Shown one piece after another: positions 56,256 to 63,817 of a stretch of DNA of 64,000 nt (within the stretch, counting starts at the first letter, position 1; the number at the start of each line of letters is the position of its first letter). The notes under the pieces were generated by a model. That model did no database searches. It saw only the letters and a list, made by a program, of their open reading frames with translations, and was not told where the DNA came from. The stretch is from Saprospiraceae bacterium UBA6168 (GTDB taxonomy: Bacteria; Bacteroidota; Bacteroidia; Chitinophagales; Saprospiraceae). The stretch lies in contig DIUC01000035.1 of NCBI GenBank assembly GCA_002435785.1, positions 26,957-90,956 of the forward strand, written 5' to 3'. The position numbers were made by a program, and so were the translations under genes.

Positions 56256-57896
56256 ATGAATCTTTTGAAATCCCGCACTTCCAAATTTCTGGCCGTTGGG
56301 GCCATCTTTTTCACCGGTGTTGCCACCACCGTTATCGAGAACGGCAACTACTTCGAGATTGCCAAGAACATCGAGATTTTCACCAACCTCTACAAGGAAG
56401 TGAACACCTATTATGTGGATGAGATTGACCCTTCAACGTTGATGAAAACGGGCATTGATGCTATGATGAATAGCCTCGATCCTTACACTGGTTATATTTC
56501 TGAAACTCAAATCGAGGGTTACCGCTTCATTACCGAAGGGAAGTACAACGGCATAGGGGCCGATATCCGCCTGATTGATGAGATGCCGACCATCGTTGCA
56601 CCTTACCTCGACGCCCCCGCTCAAAAGGCGGGCCTCAAGGCGGGCGACCAAATCACCGCCATTGACGGCAAGGACACCAAGGGCCGCACCACAGACGAGA
56701 TTAGTGCCATACTTAAAGGCTACCCCGGCACCGAGGTCGTGCTGACCGTGAACCGCCCCGGGCAGGACAAGCCGCTGAAAATTACCCTCGTGCGTGACGA
56801 GGTTTCGGTATCCAACGTACCTTATTCCGGCATGGTCTCTGGTGATGTGGGCTATGTTGCGCTCACCACATTTACCCGCGATGCTGGCCAAAACGTGGCA
56901 AAGGCGCTGCAAGACCTAAAAACGGAGCAGCCCAAGCTCAAGGGCATCATACTCGACCTGCGCGGCAATGGCGGCGGCCTGTTGGCAGAAGCAGTGAACC
57001 TCTGCAACGTTTTCGTGCCAAAAAACGAACTGGTCGTATCTACCAAAGGCAAGGTAAAAGACTGGGATCGCAGCTTCCGCACCCAAAACCCACCAGTGGA
57101 CACGGACGTGCCGATTATCGTGCTGATAGACAAAGGCTCTGCCTCTGCCTCCGAAATCGTGTCGGGAACCATCCAGGACCTCGACCGTGGCGTGTTGCTC
57201 GGCCAGCGCAGCTACGGCAAGGGCCTCGTGCAAAATACCCGTGACATCGGCTACAACGCCAAGGTGAAAATGACCACTGCCAAATACTATATTCCCAGCG
57301 GCCGCTGCATCCAAGCGGTGGAGTACGCGGACGGCAAGCCCGTGGACATTGACGACGCGAAGCGGGCCAAGTTCAAGACCCGCAACGGACGCCCCGTGCT
57401 GGACGGCGGCGGCGTAGCGCCCGACATCCTGCTTGACCACGGTGATGCGAGCAATATCCTCCAGACTTTGGACGAAAAGCACGTAGTGTTCAAATACGTG
57501 ACGGAGTGGATATTGAAGAACCCAGAAGTAAAATCTCCAGAGGATTTCCACTTCACCCAATGGGATGATTTCATCCAGTTTCTTGCAAAGCAAAACTTTG
57601 ACTTTGACACCGAAACGGAGAGGCTGCTCAAGGACTTGAAGGAAAAATCAAAAACAGTTGGCTATCTCGCTGCCGCCGATATTCAGGTGCTGGAGGCCAA
57701 GGTCATGGCTGCCAAAAAGGCCGATATTGCGAAGCATCAGGAACGCATTTCGGACATGATTGAGAAAGAAATCGTGAGCCGCTTTTTTTATGAAAAAGGC
57801 CGTGTGAAGGTTGGGCTGCGCAATGACCTGGAAATCAAGGAGGCGGTGAAGCTGTTTGGCGATAGGGCTAAGTATGATTCGATTTTGAAAGGGTAA
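56256..57896 (+). CDS. Carboxy-terminal processing peptidase (S41, CtpA/Prc type)
   Basis: 546 residues from ATG 56256. N-terminal membrane or signal segment (~9-28), a helical region (FTNLYKEVNTYYVDEIDPST), PDZ domain (~95-175; YLDAPAQKAGLKAGDQITAI), then the S41 core with ILDLRGNGGGLLAEAVNL, catalytic Ser295 in DKGSASASEIVSG and Lys322 in GQRSYGKGLVQ. The C-terminal ~170 residues are helical. It cleaves C-termini of periplasmic proteins. Bacteroidota usually carry several copies; targets are not known. Confidence 0.95.
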   Translation: MNLLKSRTSKFLAVGAIFFTGVATTVIENGNYFEIAKNIEIFTNLYKEVNTYYVDEIDPSTLMKTGIDAMMNSLDPYTGYISETQIEGYRFITEGKYNGIGADIRLIDEMPTIVAPYLDAPAQKAGLKAGDQITAIDGKDTKGRTTDEISAILKGYPGTEVVLTVNRPGQDKPLKITLVRDEVSVSNVPYSGMVSGDVGYVALTTFTRDAGQNVAKALQDLKTEQPKLKGIILDLRGNGGGLLAEAVNLCNVFVPKNELVVSTKGKVKDWDRSFRTQNPPVDTDVPIIVLIDKGSASASEIVSGTIQDLDRGVLLGQRSYGKGLVQNTRDIGYNAKVKMTTAKYYIPSGRCIQAVEYADGKPVDIDDAKRAKFKTRNGRPVLDGGGVAPDILLDHGDASNILQTLDEKHVVFKYVTEWILKNPEVKSPEDFHFTQWDDFIQFLAKQNFDFDTETERLLKDLKEKSKTVGYLAAADIQVLEAKVMAAKKADIAKHQERISDMIEKEIVSRFFYEKGRVKVGLRNDLEIKEAVKLFGDRAKYDSILKG

Positions 57897-57916
57897 ATTG
57901 AGTGGATTTAGCAATT

Positions 57917-57990
57917 AAAGGGTTCAGTAGGTTTTAGAAAAGCAGTAGAAACGTCTAAGTTTGCATTGCTGAAATCTCCTGAACCCTTTC
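57917..57990. repeat. Hairpin element J before hmgA
   Basis: Left arm 57917-57937 (AAAGGGTTCAGTAGGTTTTA) pairs with right arm 57969-57990 (CTGAAATCTCCTGAACCCTT). It lies between the CtpA-type gene stop and the hmgA ATG at 58011. Confidence 0.75.
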
Positions 57991-58010
57991 CATTTTAACA
58001 AAGCCTAACA

Positions 58011-59168
58011 ATGCACTACCACCAGCTCGGACAAATCCCCCCCAAGCGACACACCCAGTTCCGCAAGCCGGACGGCTCGCTGTACAGCGAGGAGCTGTTC
58101 TCCACCGAAGGCTTCAGCGATGTCTATTCGTTGATTTACCACACGCACCCGCCAACCCAAATCGTGCAGGTGGGCGACCCGTACAGTGTGGCGCCCAAGT
58201 TGGTTTCTGACAAACAACTGAAGCACAGGAGCCTCAAGGGCTTCCAGATAGCACCAGAGGATGACTACTTGCGCAGCCGCAAGCCCGTGCTGGTCAACGA
58301 TGACTGCCGCATCACACTGGCTGCTCCCCGCAAGAGCATGTCGGATTATTTTTACAAAAACGCCGATGCGGACGAGGTGATTTTCATCCATGAGGGCACG
58401 GGTACGCTGCGCACAATGTACGGCAACCTCGATTTCAGCTACGGGGATTACCTCGTGGTGCCCCGTGGGACGACCTATCAGCTCAGTTTCAACGACGAGA
58501 ACAACCGCCTTTTCATCGTCGAAAGCACCAGCCCCATTACCACCCCCAAGCGCTACCGGAACAATTACGGCCAATTGCTGGAGCACTCGCCCTTCTGCGA
58601 GCGGGACATCCGCAAGCCGATGCAGTTGGAGACCCACGACGAACAGGGCGACTTCTTGTTTTACATCAAAAAACAGGACCAGATTTACCCGTACCACTAC
58701 CTCAACCATCCCTTTGACGTGGTGGGTTGGGACGGGTATTTGTACCCCTACGCTTTCAGCATTCACAACTTTGAGCCGATAACGGGTCGCCTGCACATGC
58801 CTCCGCCCATTCACCAAACATTCGACACAAAGGGCTTCGTGATTTGCAGCTTCGTGCCTCGGCTCTACGACTACCACCCGCTGGCCATCCCCGCTCCCTA
58901 CAACCACTCGAACATTGACAGCGACGAAGTACTGTACTACGTGGATGGCGACTTCATGAGCCGCAAGAGCGTGGAGCGTGGCCAAATCACGCTGCACCCT
59001 GGTGGCATCCCGCACGGCCCGCACCTCGGCACGGTGGAGAAGAGCATCGGCAAAAAGGAAACCCTGGAACTGGCCGTGATGGTGGACACCTTCCGACCAT
59101 TGAAGATGACGGAACATGCCGCCGGAATTGAGGATGGGGAGTATTATCGGAGTTGGTTGCCGTCGTGA
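58011..59168 (+). CDS. hmgA: Homogentisate 1,2-dioxygenase
   Basis: 385 residues. HYHQLGQIPPKRHTQFRKPD and GFSDVYSLIYHTHPPTQIV at the N-terminus; then the cupin core DEVIFIHEGTGTLRTMYGNL, PFDVVGWDGYLYPYAFSIHN, MPPPIHQTFDTKGFVICSFVPR and the metal-ligand region ITLHPGGIPHGPHLG (His/Glu ligands of the Fe(II)). It opens the ring of homogentisate to maleylacetoacetate in tyrosine catabolism. The other pathway genes are not in the window. The bacterial form is shorter than the human one. The call is firm. Confidence 0.95.
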   Translation: MHYHQLGQIPPKRHTQFRKPDGSLYSEELFSTEGFSDVYSLIYHTHPPTQIVQVGDPYSVAPKLVSDKQLKHRSLKGFQIAPEDDYLRSRKPVLVNDDCRITLAAPRKSMSDYFYKNADADEVIFIHEGTGTLRTMYGNLDFSYGDYLVVPRGTTYQLSFNDENNRLFIVESTSPITTPKRYRNNYGQLLEHSPFCERDIRKPMQLETHDEQGDFLFYIKKQDQIYPYHYLNHPFDVVGWDGYLYPYAFSIHNFEPITGRLHMPPPIHQTFDTKGFVICSFVPRLYDYHPLAIPAPYNHSNIDSDEVLYYVDGDFMSRKSVERGQITLHPGGIPHGPHLGTVEKSIGKKETLELAVMVDTFRPLKMTEHAAGIEDGEYYRSWLPS

Positions 59169-59228
59169 GGCCGATATGCTCAAAGAACTCGCCAACCCGC
59201 CAAAGGCGGACAAGCTGCTAACTCAAAA

Positions 59229-61328
59229 ATGCTCGACACCGCCATCGAATACCTCCGGGGCGTCGGTACCGTGAAGGCCGACATGCTCAAAAAAGAACTC
59301 GCCATCCATACCTTTGGCGACCTGCTCCATGCGTTCCCGTACCGCTACGTGGACAAGACCAAGTTCCACAAAATCAATGAGTTAAGTGAGGAAAGCGGGG
59401 AGGTGCAATTGAAAGGCATCCTGCGAAAACTCGACATGCTCGGCGAAGGCGGCAAGCGACGGCTCGTCGGGCGGCTGCGGGACGAGACGGGCGTCATCGA
59501 ACTGGTCTGGTTCCAGGGCATCTACTGGTTGGAAAAGAACCTAAAGGTCGGTTCGCCTTATGTCGCCTTCGGCAAAATCAACAGTTTTAACGGCTTCATC
59601 AACATCACCCATCCCGAACTGGAGGAGGTGGGTGAAGAGAATGCCGAGGCCGCTCGCACCTTCGCCCCGGTGTACCGCAGCACCGATAAGCTGAACGCCA
59701 AGGGTCTGGATGCCAAGGGCCGCCGTCGGCTCACCGAGGCACTGTTCGAGAAGCTGACGCCCAAGGACCTGCCGGAAAACCTGCCCGATTACCTTCTCCA
59801 AAAAATGCACCTACCCAGCCGCTTCGATGCGCTGCGTTGGATTCATTTTCCCCCCAGCCAAAAAGAACTGGACGCCGCCACCAACCGCCTGAAATTCGAG
59901 GAGCTTTTTTACCTCCAAATGCGCCTGTTGCAGAGCAAGCACCGCCGCAAGACCGCCATTAAGGGCTATGTCTTCGAAAAAGTGGGCGAGCATTTCAACC
60001 GTTTTTACAAAGAAAAACTGCCGTTCGAACTCACTGGCGCACAGAAGCGGGTTGTCAAGGAAATCCGTGCCGACCTGGGTGCTGGGGTGCAGATGAACCG
60101 CCTCGTTCAGGGCGACGTAGGCAGCGGAAAGACCGTGGTGGCGCTGCTCTCCATGTTGCTGGCGCTGGACAACGGCTACCAAGCCTGCCTCATGGCCCCC
60201 ACCGAAATCCTGGCGCAACAGCACCTCATCGGCATCAGCGAACTGGTGGAGGGGCTGGGCATCCGGGTGGACTACCTCAGCGGGAGCATCAAGGGGAAGA
60301 AGCGGGAGAAGATACTTGCCGAATTGCGAAGCGGCGAAATCCATATCCTCATCGGCACCCATGCCCTTATCGAGGACTGGGTGGAGTTCCAGAATCTCGG
60401 CCTCGCCATCACCGACGAGCAGCACCGCTTCGGCGTGGCGCAGCGGGCTTCCCTTTGGAAAAAAAGCAAGCCGCTGCCCCCGCACGTGCTCGTAATGACG
60501 GCCACGCCCATCCCCCGTACCCTCGCCATGACGCTTTACGGCGACCTCGACGTGTCCGTGATTGACGAACTGCCGCCGGGCCGCAAGCCCATCACTACCA
60601 CGCACCGCACCGAGAACCACCGGATGCGGGTCTTTGGGTTCATGAAAGAGGAGATTGCGAAGGGCCGCCAGATTTACGTCGTGTTCCCGCTCATCGAGGA
60701 GAGCGAAAAGATGGACCTGAAAAACCTGATGGAAGGCTACGAGGTGCTGAGCCGGGAATTCCCCATCGAGCAGTACCAAATCAGCATCGTGCACGGCAAG
60801 ATGAAGCCCGCCGACAAGGACTTCGAAATGCAGCGCTTCGTGCGGGGCGAGACGCAAATCATGATTGCGACCACCGTCATTGAGGTGGGGGTGAACGTGC
60901 CGAACGCCAGCGTGATGGTCATCGAAAACACCGACCGCTTCGGCCTCTCGCAACTGCACCAGCTACGGGGCCGGGTGGGCCGGGGCGCCGACCAGAGCTA
61001 CTGCATCCTCCTAACCGACTTCAAGCTGAGCACCGATGCCCGTGAGCGCATCGCCACGATGGTGCGCACGACGGACGGCTTCGAAATCGCCGAGGCCGAC
61101 CTGCGCCTGCGTGGCCCCGGCAATATCGAGGGCACGCAGCAGAGCGGCCTGCTCAACCTGCACATCGCCGACCTGGGGCGGGATGGGGAAATCCTGCGGA
61201 ACGCCCGTGAGATTGCCCTGCGGATTTTGGAAAAAGACCCGGAACTGCTGCACCCGCTGAACGTGATGATGCGGGAGCAGTTGGAGAAGGATACGAAACG
61301 GGGGCGGCATTGGGGGAGGATAAGTTAA
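59229..61328 (+). CDS. recG: ATP-dependent DNA helicase RecG
   Basis: 699 residues, normal length. The wedge/OB domain (~60-150; VQLKGILRKLDMLGEGGKRR), then helicase motifs LTGAQKRVVKEIRAD (Q-like/I region), QGDVGSGKTVVALL (Walker A), APTEILAQQH, ITDEQHRFGVAQR (DEEH variant DEQH, as usual in RecG), VMTATPIPRTLAM, ATTVIEVGVNVPNA and HQLRGRVGRGADQSYCILL. It remodels stalled replication forks and Holliday junctions. A short partial copy of its own early codons lies in the 60-bp leader. Confidence 0.97.
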   Translation: MLDTAIEYLRGVGTVKADMLKKELAIHTFGDLLHAFPYRYVDKTKFHKINELSEESGEVQLKGILRKLDMLGEGGKRRLVGRLRDETGVIELVWFQGIYWLEKNLKVGSPYVAFGKINSFNGFINITHPELEEVGEENAEAARTFAPVYRSTDKLNAKGLDAKGRRRLTEALFEKLTPKDLPENLPDYLLQKMHLPSRFDALRWIHFPPSQKELDAATNRLKFEELFYLQMRLLQSKHRRKTAIKGYVFEKVGEHFNRFYKEKLPFELTGAQKRVVKEIRADLGAGVQMNRLVQGDVGSGKTVVALLSMLLALDNGYQACLMAPTEILAQQHLIGISELVEGLGIRVDYLSGSIKGKKREKILAELRSGEIHILIGTHALIEDWVEFQNLGLAITDEQHRFGVAQRASLWKKSKPLPPHVLVMTATPIPRTLAMTLYGDLDVSVIDELPPGRKPITTTHRTENHRMRVFGFMKEEIAKGRQIYVVFPLIEESEKMDLKNLMEGYEVLSREFPIEQYQISIVHGKMKPADKDFEMQRFVRGETQIMIATTVIEVGVNVPNASVMVIENTDRFGLSQLHQLRGRVGRGADQSYCILLTDFKLSTDARERIATMVRTTDGFEIAEADLRLRGPGNIEGTQQSGLLNLHIADLGRDGEILRNAREIALRILEKDPELLHPLNVMMREQLEKDTKRGRHWGRIS

Positions 61329-61338
61329 AAAAATTGCA

Positions 61339-61346
61339 TATTTTTG
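61339..61346 (+). promoter_or_regulatory. Putative -7 box for the TAC operon
   Basis: TATTTTTG is a full TAnnTTTG match, 29 bases before the ATG at 61376 and just after the recG stop. Confidence 0.5.
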
Positions 61347-61375
61347 TAAAAAAAATAAACCCACAGGTTGATTTT

Positions 61376-61879
61376 ATGAAAATAGAACGTATCTTTGCAG
61401 AAAGTTTATTCGTCTTCAAGTATGGAGAGATGAATGAGTACGATAGATTGATGGATTTGTGGACAGATGCCAATTTTCTACAGGTTTATGCGAAAAGAAA
61501 CAATGTCCCAGATGTTTATGGGTTCATTGAAGAAATTTTGGCGTGTGCTGAAGAAATTCAAGACTTTTTGAACCAAATTGACAAAGAAAATGACCTTTTT
61601 GACCTTTATTTTCAACCATTGCAACTTTCCGAGTATGGGAAAGAACTTGCCTTTCAGAAAGGAAAAGTGCAAAAAAATCGGCTTCGCCTATATGCAATTA
61701 AAATTGATGCAAATTGTTTTGTAATTACGGGAGGAGCCATAAAGATGAGTCATTGGATGAAAGACCATCCTGATACCAACACAGAGTTGAAAAAATTGAA
61801 AAAGGCAAGAACCTATTTAAACCAAAACGGTGTATTTGATGAAGATTCTTTTTTTGAACTTTTAAGCGAAAACATATGA
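61376..61879 (+). CDS. HigB/RelE-like toxin candidate of a three-gene TAC module
   Basis: 167 residues from ATG 61376 (MKIERIFAESLFVFKYGE). The C-terminal half has the RelE/HigB-type strand pattern: FQPLQLSEYGKELAFQKGKV, RLRLYAIKIDANCFVITGGA, IKMSHWMKDHPDTNTELKKL and KKARTYLNQNGVF. The RLYAIKID...FVITGGAIK core parallels the LR-x-x-Y/F-x-I...F-x-L-L-x-G-x-x-K pattern of HigB mRNA interferases. It overlaps the HTH antitoxin gene by four bases. The DNA is much more AT-rich than recG before it, indicating recent transfer. Toxin function is inferred from gene order and this pattern. Confidence 0.6.
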   Translation: MKIERIFAESLFVFKYGEMNEYDRLMDLWTDANFLQVYAKRNNVPDVYGFIEEILACAEEIQDFLNQIDKENDLFDLYFQPLQLSEYGKELAFQKGKVQKNRLRLYAIKIDANCFVITGGAIKMSHWMKDHPDTNTELKKLKKARTYLNQNGVFDEDSFFELLSENI

Positions 61880-62328
61880 CTAACAAAGAAAAATTTCTAT
61901 CCTTAGTTTCTAAAGAACAACCAAATACTTTAGAAAAAAATGCGGAAAGAATAAGAAACAGGGCGATGCTGAGAGAATCACAGCAAATTGCTATAAAAGT
62001 TTTGAAAAGATTAGACGAGTTAAATTGGACACAAAAAGACTTAGCCAGTGCCATGGAAGTTACTCCACAACAAGTTAATAAAATTGTTAAAGGGCAAGAG
62101 AATTTGACACTTGAGACACAGTGCAAACTACAAGCTATTCTGAACATTCCTATATTAGCTAGTTATTATGAAGCTAAAATGAATTCAATGGAGAATTGGG
62201 TTCTATCAATTGAGAGTAGAGTGCAGCAGCTTGAATCAACTGATTTTAATGCAACTAACAATTATAGTTTTTCAGCGACTTATGAAAAGCCATGTTCTAC
62301 TTTAACAACTGAATTTTCGTTTAATTGA
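61876..62328 (+). CDS. XRE-family HTH antitoxin with C-terminal tail
   Basis: 150 residues. The helix-turn-helix is at ~48-88: ELNWTQKDLASAMEVTPQQV, NKIVKGQENLTLETQCKLQA. The ~60 residues beyond (NSMENWVLSIESRVQQLEST then NYSFSATYEKPCSTLTTEFS) form a coiled segment and a polar, aromatic-rich tail. In TAC systems the antitoxin carries such a C-terminal chaperone-addiction tail, which the SecB-like protein must bind for the antitoxin to fold; this is the likely role here. It would repress the operon. Starts by ATGA overlap with the toxin gene. Confidence 0.8.
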   Translation: MTNKEKFLSLVSKEQPNTLEKNAERIRNRAMLRESQQIAIKVLKRLDELNWTQKDLASAMEVTPQQVNKIVKGQENLTLETQCKLQAILNIPILASYYEAKMNSMENWVLSIESRVQQLESTDFNATNNYSFSATYEKPCSTLTTEFSFN

Positions 62329-62333
62329 ATGTT

Positions 62334-62780
62334 ATGGAAAAAGAAAAGTCACCAATCGGCTTTACATTGCAAGGGATTAAAACTGAACAGTTTGCTATTT
62401 TTGATAAAAACTACGCGCCAAAAAAGGAAGTGGGGGTAAGCACAACACTTCAAATTAAAATAGACCACAGGTTAAATAATATTGGAATTTATTTAGGCTT
62501 TGATTTTTTACAGGCGCAAAAAGTTTTTATGAAAATTTTGGTGAGTTGCCATTTCAATGTCAAAAAGGACTCTTGGCAAAACTTTGAATTAAAAACTCAA
62601 GATGAGCTTATTATACCTAAAGAATTTCTTGCTCATTTAGCTATGATAGCTACAGGTACAACAAGGGGCGTATTATTTGCTAAAATTGAGGGAACTGAAT
62701 ATTCGAAATTTATCGTACCAATTTTAAATATTGCTGAAATGATACCAGAAGATGCTACTATTCAATTATCTACTATGTAA
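62334..62780 (+). CDS. SecB-like chaperone candidate of the TAC module
   Basis: 148 residues from ATG 62334; a TTG at 62325 overlapping the antitoxin stop would add three. The pattern fits SecB-like proteins: FTLQGIKTEQFAIFDKNYAP (first strand), VGVSTTLQIKIDHRLNNIGI, VKKDSWQNFELKTQDELIIP, then KEFLAHLAMIATGTTRGVLF and SKFIVPILNIAEMI, matching the P-x-E-x-L-x-x-L-x-x-x-x-x-GTTRG-x-L...P-x-x-N layout of the SecB C-terminal half. Third gene after toxin and antitoxin, the order known for HigB-HigA-SecB(TA). AT-rich like its partners. Family assignment is by eye and needs a profile search. Confidence 0.55.
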   Translation: MEKEKSPIGFTLQGIKTEQFAIFDKNYAPKKEVGVSTTLQIKIDHRLNNIGIYLGFDFLQAQKVFMKILVSCHFNVKKDSWQNFELKTQDELIIPKEFLAHLAMIATGTTRGVLFAKIEGTEYSKFIVPILNIAEMIPEDATIQLSTM

Positions 62781-62814
62781 TGAAACACTGCAGCCCACTT
62801 GAACTACCCTCATT

Positions 62815-62908
62815 TTCCCCGTTGTGACCAATTTGCAACAACCACCGCAACCCAGCGCACCTAACCATACCACCCTTCCCCGTTGTAACCAGTTGGCAAC
62901 CGCCCACC
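62815..62908. repeat. Pair of ~30-bp direct repeats after the TAC module
   Basis: TTCCCCGTTGTGACCAATTT (from 62815) and TTCCCCGTTGTAACCAGTTG (from 62876) begin two similar ~30-bp copies 61 bases apart, each with GTTG...CAAC inner symmetry. They lie at the right boundary of the AT-rich island. Confidence 0.65.
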
Positions 62909-62922
62909 ATCCCCACTCAAAA

Positions 62923-62958
62923 AAAATCCCGGCCCTAACTTTCCAGTCAGGCCCGGGA
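62923..62958 (-). terminator. Terminator for the small lipoprotein gene
   Basis: TCCCGGCCCT pairs with AGGCCCGGGA with one mismatch; on the minus strand the hairpin is followed by a T-run. It lies about 30-65 bases after the gene's stop. Confidence 0.75.
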
Positions 62959-62989
62959 CGGCGCAGGTTTCCAGTCGGAAAACTGCTGG

Positions 62990-63379
62990 TTACTTCCGAG
63001 TGGCCGTGAGGTCACAAGTAAAACTAGTACCTCCGCCAGCTATGGTCTCCTGTATTGTCAGTTTGTCTCCATCCAGTGTCGCATCTACTGTGATAGTAAT
63101 TCCTGCATCCGTGCCGCTCTCGTTAATGGTGCAATTGGTTGGCGTTATCGGGTCATAGGTAGTGGTGAGTGTGGCTGTCGCATATTGAATGACAACAGCA
63201 TCGGCCCCGCTGGCGACGATGGTCACGGTGACATCTTCGTCGCTGCCACCGCAGTCGGTAGTGCCTTCGTAGGTGCCTACCCAGTCGGACTGGGTGCAAG
63301 TGGGCGTGGAGTCATCGTCCTTTTTGCAGGCAGAAAAAGCCACCAAAAGGAAGAATAAGGATAGTTTGAAAAATTTCAT
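62990..63379 (-). CDS. Small secreted lipoprotein of unknown function
   Basis: 129 residues. Lipoprotein signal MKFFKLSLFFLLVAFSACKK (lipidated Cys18, followed by KKDDDST, an acidic stretch that often marks surface export in Bacteroidota). The mature part is Thr/Asp-rich with alternating strands (YEGTTDCGGSDEDVTVTIVA, AGITITVDATLDGDKLTIQE) and three Cys, suggesting a small beta-barrel of lipocalin-like type. No family recognised. It has its own terminator. Confidence 0.75.
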   Translation of the reverse strand: MKFFKLSLFFLLVAFSACKKDDDSTPTCTQSDWVGTYEGTTDCGGSDEDVTVTIVASGADAVVIQYATATLTTTYDPITPTNCTINESGTDAGITITVDATLDGDKLTIQETIAGGGTSFTCDLTATRK

Positions 63380-63607
63380 GTTTGTTGATTTTTAAAAATT
63401 TTAAGGTATAAAGTGCGGCGAAGTTAGAGAAATCCCAGTTGTCGCAAGCGTTAATAACAACATTGCCCTTCTTCGTGGAAGATGAAACGGCTCTCGTTTT
63501 CCAGTTCTTCCAAGTCTCGTCTCCCCACCGCTCAAGCAAGTTTAGCGATGCGTCACTTGCGCCTCCCTTCCCGCCCACCTCATCTTCTTGGCCCAAAAAT
63601 CCCCGCA

Positions 63608-63817
63608 GCGCCGCCCCCGACGTCGATCATGCCATTGTAAAAGTTTGCAGCCCCGCCCCCGACGTCGATCGTGCCATTGTAAAAGTTTGCAGTGCCGCAC
63701 CCGACGTCGGTTGTGCCATTGTAAAAGTTTGCAGCGCCGCACCCGACGTCGGTTGTGCCATTGTAAAAGTTTGCAGTGCCGTACCCGACGTCGGTTGTGC
63801 CATTGCAAAACCTGACA
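63608..63817. repeat. Five 42-bp tandem repeats (two 21-bp half units)
   Basis: Units 63608-63649, 63650-63691, 63692-63733, 63734-63775 and 63776-63817. Each consists of GTGCCGCACCCGACGTCGGT-t and GTGCCATTGTAAAAGTTTGC-a, both 21 bp. Reading frames on both strands are open through the array; the minus frame gives TDVGCGT/ANFYNGT heptads. No start, domain or flanking coding sequence supports a gene. The remaining sequence from 63818 to 64000 shows nothing recognisable. Confidence 0.9.

Noticed and set aside
63608..63817. CRISPR array
   Set aside because: Units are contiguous 42-bp tandem copies without variable spacers, and no cas genes are near. The 7073-7301 array fails for the same reason.
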